A DNA stretch of 64,000 bases, taken from the NCBI RefSeq assembly GCF_030272615.1, contig NC_081408.1, positions 765,914,330 through 765,978,329 on the forward strand, read 5' to 3'. A program made the translations under genes and the position numbers. The notes below the pieces were generated by a model, which made no database searches, had not been told where the DNA came from, and was given only the letters and a program-made list of their open reading frames with translations. Source of the stretch: Cryptomeria japonica (Eukaryota; Streptophyta; Pinopsida; Cupressales; Cupressaceae). Of the stretch, positions 56,640 through 64,000 are shown in pieces (positions within the stretch are counted from its first letter, which is position 1; every line of letters starts with the position of its first letter).

Positions 56640-57620
56640 TAGAGTTTAAGTGGGATACTCAATGTAAGTAAGCATTTGATAGAATAAAAGAATATTGAGC
56701 TCATTCTCCAGTGTTGATGCCACCAATTCTAGGAAGACCATTCCTCTTGTATATCTCAGTTACTCCAGTTGCAGTGGGGGCACTCCTTGTCCAACATGAT
56801 GATCAAGAGAAAGAACGTGTTGTTTACTACATTAGCCAAACCTTGGTGTGATATTAGCTCAATTATTCACCTATGGAAAAAGCATGTTTAGCTATTGTCT
56901 TTTGTTCACAAAAGATTCAACATTACATGCTAAGTCATACTTTTAAGCTCATTTTTAATATTAATCCTTTGAAATACCTGTTATCAAAGACAACCCTTAC
57001 TAGTCATATGGCTAAATGGGTCATGTTTCTAAGTGAATTTGATATTCAATATGTAGACAAAAAGGCCATTAAAGGACATGTAATTGCAGATCAATTGGCA
57101 GAAACACCCCTGACAGATATTCATCATTTAATTGCAGAATTTCTAGATGAGTATGTTGGCACAATTGCAACATAGATTCGATGGAAACTTTATTTTGATG
57201 GTTTGAACATACACAAAATGGATCAGGAGTAGGGTTCTTATTTGTGACGCCACAAGGAGATCTCATTCCTAAATCTTTCAAGTTGTCTTTCCCATGCACT
57301 AATAATATTGTTGAGTATGAAGGTCATATCGCTGGTATCAAAATGACTATACAATGAAATATTTGCTTATGGGGATTCACAATTAGCTATCAAACAGGTG
57401 AATGATGAGTAGCAAACCAAGGATGATAAGTTGTTACCATATAAAAGAATGGTTGATGACCTCAAGAAGAGCTTTGAAAACATTACCTTTGATAAAATAC
57501 CTAGAGCACAAAACAAGATAGATGATGCAATGGCTACTATTGGTTCATTAATTGTAATGGAGTTAGATAGTCCAAAATATGTTTATGATCGAACAACTTC
57601 TCCAGCTAGCTTTTGAGACA
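56640..57620 (+). pseudogene. Ty3/gypsy pol remnant (RNase H and second RNase H)
   Basis: Readable blocks: VLMPPILGRPFLLYISVTP, VVYYISQTLV, the open stretch 56873-57175 (MEKACLAIVFCSQKIQHYM, INPLKYLLSKTTLT, KWVMFLSEFDIQYVDKKAI), then WKLYFDG and, in a shifted frame, MVDDLKKSFENITFDKIPRAQN at 57449. It has stops and at least one frameshift. The layout matches the RNase H / second RNase H junction of element D. Neither integrase nor LTR is found with it. Confidence 0.75.
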
Positions 57621-57779
57621 TCACATATAGATATGGTGTGCAACATTGTTGATCCCCAATCACGTTGGTATCATGATATTTATGCCTATCTTAAAGATAA
57701 CACCCTTTCATCCAACATATCCCGAAATTATTGTCACAATCTCATTCACTGATGTGCTCGTTCAGGTTCATAAGTCCTC

Positions 57780-58085
57780 TTTCCTATCTTGCCCCAAGAG
57801 CAGTTAGCCTTGGTTTGCAAGTTTAGAGAAGTGAGCTCCCTTTTTTGTAAGTCATTTTATATAGTGGATCATTTCTTTGAGCAAATGCTCATCGCGGTTT
57901 TTCCCAGTTCGGGTTTTCCACTTATAAAATATTGGTATTCTTGTGTGAGTGTTTATGATGGCTTTTCTTAATGCTTCATAATGTGCATGTCTAGAATAAA
58001 GTTGTTAATTGTTAAATTGAGGTCCTAAATTTAGTTTAATGCTGATTCACCCCCCTCTCTTAGCATCTGGAGTGTGTTCAACAAA
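57780..58085 (+). repeat. 3' end of a copia/Sirevirus-like LTR, remnant
   Basis: It ends with ATGCTGATTCACCCCCCTCT...AGCAT...TTCAACA, the same arrangement as the LTR ends of elements B and C (short stem around a C-rich loop, then AACA). The left end is not resolved and no primer site follows. Confidence 0.5.
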
Positions 58086-58309
58086 ATAGAACTCAACTAT
58101 TCCATTTTTTATTGGTCAGTATTTTGTTGGGCCTATGATTGTTCTAGAACTACATTATAATTGCATTCCTCTTTGTATATATGTTCTTGCTTTGATTGGA
58201 ATAAGATCATTGAATCATCCAGTTCTTCTCTACTTTTATTCTTCTCTTTAAAAATTGGCTTTCCTTTATTGTGGTTTGGAGGAGGATAAATTTGGTTTGT
58301 AAATTGATT

Positions 58310-59432
58310 TTTTTTGTATGGCCTCAAACAGAATCCTATGATATTGTGCCAAAAAAATGATACAAATGTGTTGAGCTTGGGATTTGAACATTCTAAATTA
58401 GATCGACATGTTTATTATAGTTTGATGTTAATAAATTCCTATACATTACATTATATCTTGATTATATGTTATTCATTAGTAAAGGGAAAGACACGATTTT
58501 AGAACTAAATTCTCAACTTGCAAATAAAATTAAAATTGAAGATCTTGGTGCAGCTAAACACATCATTGGGATGAATATTAGAAAAGATTGAGTAACTAGA
58601 AACATATGGCTAGGCCAGAGTAAGTGTGTGAATTTAGTTTTACATAGGTTTAATATGCGGGATTGTAGACAATTATGTTTTCTTTTTACAGTTGGAACAA
58701 AGTTATTTTATTTAGTTTATCCTATATCCTCATAAGATATGGAAGATATGAGTAAAGTGCCTTACTAAAGTGCAATTAGAAGATTGATGTATGCTATAGT
58801 TTTCACTAAACCAAAAATTTCCTAAGAACTTAGAGTTCTTTCCAGATAGATGTTTTATCCTAGTAGAGCTCATTGGGATCTAGTTAAAAGAACCTTAAGA
58901 TATTTGTTCATTACCTTAGAGTATTCCTTATGTTATTATGGTAATCTGATAGGAGATGAAATTTTTGTTGATATTCATGGTTATGTGGATTTAGACTGGG
59001 TAGGTGATGTTGATAGCAGGAGATCCACCATTTCTTATGTGTTTATTTTATTTGGTGGTGCAATTAGTTGGATGACTAAGAGATAGGTTGTCAACTACTA
59101 AAGTTGATTATATAGCATCTACTCATGCTTATAAAGAAGTCATTTTCCTTAAGGAATTTGTGTTTAGGTATTGGAATAAAACAAGTTTAGAGTTAGTTTA
59201 TTGTGATAGTCAAAGCATGATTTATCTAGCTAAGAACTCAATATTTCATGCCAAGATCAAGAACATTGATGTTCAGTATCTTTTTGTCAAGTACATGGTT
59301 GAGGATGGTAGGGTGGAGTTGGTTAAGATAGAGACTTTGATGAATATTTCAAATTCTTTAGCTAAGGTTATGAGCATAGATAAGTTCATATGGTGTTGGG
59401 AGTCTATGGGTCTCTCGATCCCTAGCAATTAA
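58310..59432 (+). pseudogene. Ty1/copia pol remnant (RT end and RNase H)
   Basis: Blocks in shifting frames: KIEDLGAAKHIIGMNI (58530), then SAIRRLMYA, HWDLVKRTLRYLFIT, DLDWVGDVDSRRSTISYVFILFGGAISWMTKR (58990-59086), a frameshift, then VDYIASTHAYKEVIFLKEF, YCDSQSMIYLAKNSIFHAKIKNIDVQYLFVK to the stop at 59432. This is the usual end of copia RT and RNase H. Many stops; inactive. Confidence 0.85.
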
Positions 59433-62165
59433 AACATGATTTTGGTACCCCTCTCATTCCTCTTGTAAGGTGTCTCAACCTTGTAATTATAAAAGGTTGC
59501 TATTGATAAATAAGCATGGGGGGTTGCAAGGAGGGTACCCCCTTGTGGGTTCCAAGGGGTATGCCCTCCAACAAGGTGTCCAGGGGCTGCGCACCCCAAC
59601 GAGGGTTTGGTGGAAGTGCCCTCAAAATCCACATTTTATGTATAACTTATCATTGTAAATCTTGCCCATTTATATTAGGTCATAGATCTAACAATGAATA
59701 TTATGTGTTCTTTGCTTGCTTTAGAAGACATCCCTATTTTATGAGGGTATTGTATTACACCTATGTATCATGAGATTTTGATAGCTTTTGAGTTCTCTCT
59801 GGACTTCTAGTTGGTGTCCACTTTTGACCCTCTTTTGTCCTTAATTTGCATGCATTTATCCTAAGTTGTGCTAGTACTAAGTGTTTAATTTAGATTATTA
59901 AAACCTTTCGTTGAAGATATGCACTTTCTTTACTGTGTTGTTAATCATTTTGGTAACATAAGGAGTAGTTTATTCAAATCTATTTGTTTTTACTTCATGA
60001 TATTGCAATAGGAATTAAAAAAAATATGATTTTTTTAGAACTCTTTTTTCTCAGCCTATATTTTGACTTTTTTCACGCCAATGACTAGATTAGGATAAAC
60101 CATCAAAATATACTAAATATCTAGTAATTAAAATTATTTCCAACAATAATCATTTTTAGATTTTTTAGATTAGAAAATATTAATTTTTGGGTTAGAAGTT
60201 ATTTCATAAGATTTATATCTACATATCTAACCTTCGTGTCTGTAATATCCCAAATAACCATTGCATAAGCCCTCTTCCAAAATAATAAATACAAAAAAAC
60301 ATTATCTTGTAGGCCAATGCCTTGTTATAAAGACCTCTGGATAGTCATTTTCCTTTGAGATTTGATTTTTTACGAGAGCTAAGATACTCAACAGCGTATC
60401 CAAGTGACAAGAATGTCAAAACACATGTCAATATGTGAGAAGAATATTTTGTTCTCATCCATACACATGATTACCTAATTCCTTTCTAGATTTTCAAGCT
60501 TAAAAATCTTGAACTTTATTTATTTTTAAAAAAGAGGGGTGAATGCTTTTGACCTAGAGCTATGAACCGACGAGGTCACAAATGGGGGACCTCATCCCCA
60601 AATAAAATATTCAATAATAGCACCCTAGCGGGGTTTGAACCTTGATGACAAGAACAATACCACAACTTAATCATCACACTAATCAATGTCAACATACATC
60701 TTTAACTATTTTCATCAATGAAAACATATTCTTCAGACATAAAACTAATCAAACTCTCAATTTATTACTATTTGTTATAACAATCATAATTTTTTTATTA
60801 CCTAATCTAATCCACTCCATTCTAACAACTCAATTTAAGTTTCATTAATTAATATCTAATCACTGCATTCCATAAAGTGGAGAAAGTTATTCTCTATTGT
60901 TACTTTTGATTATAAAAGTGAAAAGTTATCAACAAGTACTATTTTGTTCTTAGGTGATGAAAGTTACCATACCCAAAGATGCCCTACATCATAGTTTGTG
61001 TATGGTCTTCATGGCCCTCAACTTTGAGTTGGTGCATCACCATCCATAGGGTGGTAATGCTTTGCAATTTAAGAATTAGATGGTTACTTAACATGGGAAA
61101 TCATGATCACTAACTTATGGTGAATCCAGTGAGCTTTTGGGCACTTTTCCAAGTTGCCTCATACTTATATTATCTCGAGGCAACTATGTCCATCCCAAAA
61201 AGAGGAATAAAAGTGGTCAAAGGTAACAACAATGTCAAAATAGGACCCACAAGATCAAGCATCCCTAAAACCAAATATAAAGTACCATAAAATGCTCCTT
61301 GTCCCCTACTTGGGTGACCACAAGCCTAAACAAAGGACTAAGATTAGGGCAAATTGTTAAATCACTCATCCCCATATCGAGGAATATGGTAGAAAATTAG
61401 TGATTGATGGTAAGTTTTGATTAAAATATGTAGTGTGAAATATGTTTGATGTAGGCTCTCTATTTTGTCTTCAAGGGGAGTTGAGTTGGATCCCTAGATT
61501 GAAATTCAAGTATCCCTAGATATAAGGATTTTGTGTTATAATATGAAACAACATGTTGCTATTATTCAGTTAGGTGTGCAGCTAAGAACAACCTTTTAGT
61601 TGTTGACACGAAATCACTTGGAATTTTTCTTCACCTTATTTTAAGGCCCATTACATGTTACAAATATCTGTGTGGTAGGGAATGTTTATTTTATACTCTC
61701 ACATTGCAATCAGACACGTACACCACTAGACAACCTTATGTTTTTTTTAATAAAAAATGCAAGTCCTTACAATGGATAAGCATTCGAAAAGAATAATCCT
61801 AAATAATATATTCACTTGAATTCAATATAGAGGGACCTTTTCGGTTGAACTTAATGTATAATCTTTCAAATTTATGTTTCTTATCCAAAATAATTGGATT
61901 ATACAAAGTCAATATATATCTAGAAATCATAAATTTTTTATTTTGGTGAAGTTATCACAAGGGAGGGAAATCAATTTAGCAGATAAAGTTAATTAGAGTC
62001 AAAATTTAGCTTAATAATATTTTTAGAAATTTGAATTTTGGTTGATAGTGTAATTATGAAACATGCTATTATTCTCATCAATTGATCTATAAGTCTTTAA
62101 TGTTTAAAAATATAATTTTATTGTAAATACAATATCAGTCACTACAATAATTAGATACAAGTTTT
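59433..62165. other. AT-rich stretch, no gene seen
   Basis: 59510-59640 is a G/C-rich block (GGGGGTTGCAAGGAGGGTACC) that could be part of the copia LTR. At about 60620-60635 GCGGGGTTTGAACC looks like a tRNA/SINE B-box in reverse but has no partner. Short open frames are not supported by any family. Confidence 0.5.
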
Positions 62166-62694
62166 GTCATAACCCGATTTCTTTCCTAAATTTTAGAAAG
62201 AAAAAATGTTACGTTTTGATTTAAAAAAGATGTGCTTTTTAGATAATTTCAAGAATGGGAAACTAAAATAGAAAAGAAGTTGTAGTTTTGATCTAATAGT
62301 TATAAATAAATAAATAAATAAGGAAGATGAAATTCAATTAAAAAGACAACACATGAAAGATAGTTTTATTATTATTAAAATACATGACATTACAAATAAA
62401 AATATTTACATGTATTTTAAATAAAATAAGACCATAACTCTCTTTCATGTGTTGTCTTTTTAATTGAGTTTCATCTTCCTTATTTATTTATTTGTTTATT
62501 TATTTATAATTGTTAGATCAAAACTACAACTTCTTTTATATTTTAGTTTCTTATTCTTGAAATGATCTAAAAAGTACATCTTCTTTTAATTAAAACATAA
62601 CATTATTATTTCTAAATACATGATAATTAATTAAAATTAATCACAAAATCAAAATTAATATAAAATTAAGTTAGGGAAGCAATCGGTTTATAAC
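62166..62694. mobile_element. Foldback/MITE-like inverted repeat element
   Basis: Left arm (62166 to about 62345) and right arm (about 62440 to 62694) are diverged reverse complements over about 200 bases. The outer ends match as ATAACCCGATTTCTTTCCTAA against the reverse complement of TTAGGGAAGCAATCGGTTTAT, and the inner parts share AAGACAACACATGAAAGA. There is no ORF. A clean target duplication is not visible (AGTTTT / AGGTTT at best). Confidence 0.7.
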
Positions 62695-64000
62695 AGGTTT
62701 ACATTCTATTAAGCTACTTTACTTATCAACCATCAATTGCTTTTGATGAAGTTTAGTTTCTTCCATTTTGAGACAAGTTTGAGGGAAACAAGAGATATGT
62801 GAAATTGCATTACAATGAATTGAATTATTGACAATATTTAATATATCTCAAAGCTCAATCCAGATTCATAAATTCAATATACCTCAAGAATTCAAGAAAA
62901 TATTCGATCTAGTGTACCTTATGAAATGAAGAAATCTAAAATGCATGTTTCTATGTTTTTGACATACTGAGATTATGCACTCAATTTGACACAATAGTAA
63001 ATAAAGAGATTCTTATTCAACTAGGTTGCTCTAACATAACAATGGTGTAGTTAATAATCTATTAACCCCAACTAATAAATTATTAACCAATAATATTTAC
63101 TTTCCCAGATCATTCTTAAATATTATATAACAAAACCATACATACAATTAGAGTGCTGCCCTTGAACTAGATTCTAACCAATTTTAGTATAGTTCATATT
63201 CAAATTTATTAATACAATGAGTATGAAAACCTTTACTTTAAAATCTATCAAGATCCATGCAAAGAGATCAAAAGTGCACACCCCTACACTTTTCTTCAAT
63301 TGTTTTGCACCAATTTGCATCCATGGATGTGTCTAATGCATGGCTCTAGCACTTAATTGTTCATTTTTATTGTATTTGATGAATTTAGTATTCTAAAACT
63401 ACATTTAATTTGATACAATTTTTGTTTCTATTTAGATTTTTTAGATAAGTCCTTTAATTTGTTACGTGAAGTTACTTAAGTCTATTTTTTAGTTTTTTGA
63501 TGGAGGGTTTTATATCATCTACAAAGTCATGTAACTACTCAATAAGGGAGCATGACACTTTATGTTGAAACCTCTTCAATGAAAAGTCAAGGACCAAGGG
63601 GCATCCATTTTGCCAAATTTGCTCGAGGCATGATCCCAAACCTTATCCCTTATGATATTAGAACCTTGCACTCAACAAGATGTAATCCTTGGTGGGATCA
63701 TTAAGAACCATTCAACTCTACTAGTAGACCAAGGTCCCATTTACATTATTTGTATTTTCATTACCATTTAAGGTTCATTTTTGACCCATCAAGATTTTGC
63801 ATTCAAACTGGTGAATATTTTTGTGGCTACCAAAGGGCTATTTTTTCCTAGAATAAAATTACACCATTGAAACATAATTATTTTGTGTGGACTAGATTGT
63901 GGGCACATATTGATTCTATAACCTCAACTTATTGGGTCTGCATTTGATGTAAAAAAAATTGGGATCTAAAAGGGGGACAAAAATAAGACTGTAAATTATT
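62695..64000. other. AT-rich stretch, nothing recognised
   Basis: No coding, RNA or repeat structure that I can support. Confidence 0.5.

Noticed and set aside
60618-60640. tRNA or SINE B-box (GGTTTGAACC, reverse)
   Set aside because: No A-box, no tRNA fold and no repeat ends could be found around it.

Overview
The window is plant nuclear DNA made almost entirely of nested LTR retrotransposons. I see no intact host gene, rRNA, tRNA or CRISPR array. The very long, old, nested Ty3/gypsy elements and slow decay suggest a large seed-plant genome, perhaps a gymnosperm; that is inference and the species cannot be read from the sequence.

Layout. (1) 96-1058: a broken minus-strand piece of a ZNF862/hAT-like gene. 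(2) About 1.9-2.3 kb: a decayed gypsy RNase H fragment, perhaps part of an old element 'F', whose antisense plant-mobile-domain (PMD) gene lies at 29.1-31.3 kb and whose LTR is probably at 31.4-32.3 kb. (3) Element A, 2989-21559 (+, gypsy), has an almost perfectly palindromic 5' LTR, a gag-pol with an extra RNase H ahead of RT, and a sense accessory ORF. Element E (13891-21460, minus; large gag only, TSD CTTAA) sits inside its 3' end. (4) Element B, 22648-29116 (minus, TSD ATACC), is non-autonomous and inserted in the glycine-rich tail of the F PMD gene. (5) Element C, 32305-56577 (+, TSD TCTTT), is a relative of B. Its 3' LTR was split by element D, 39849-56136 (minus gypsy, TSD GTAAG), which has a complete decayed gag-pol and an intact antisense PMD gene. 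(6) 56.6-59.4 kb: remnants of gypsy and copia pol. (7) 59.4-64 kb: AT-rich DNA with one foldback element.

Most interesting points. The antisense PMD genes of D and F share promoter sequence, exon 1 and a phase-0 intron. Each intron is filled with a different short interspersed motif, and the D intron also holds seven tandem hairpins with a constant loop and mostly compensating stem changes. The D motif (GCGTCTGTG) recurs in the gag leader in the same sense. B and C are two divergent members of a pol-less lineage with a coiled-coil/CCHC ORF1 and a conserved ORF2 of about 1,100 codons with no enzyme motif that I recognise. Accessory proteins of A, B, C, D and F all carry a short motif resembling the PMD hallmark helix.

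Coordinates of LTRs and target-site duplications were read by eye; identities are visual estimates, not alignments.
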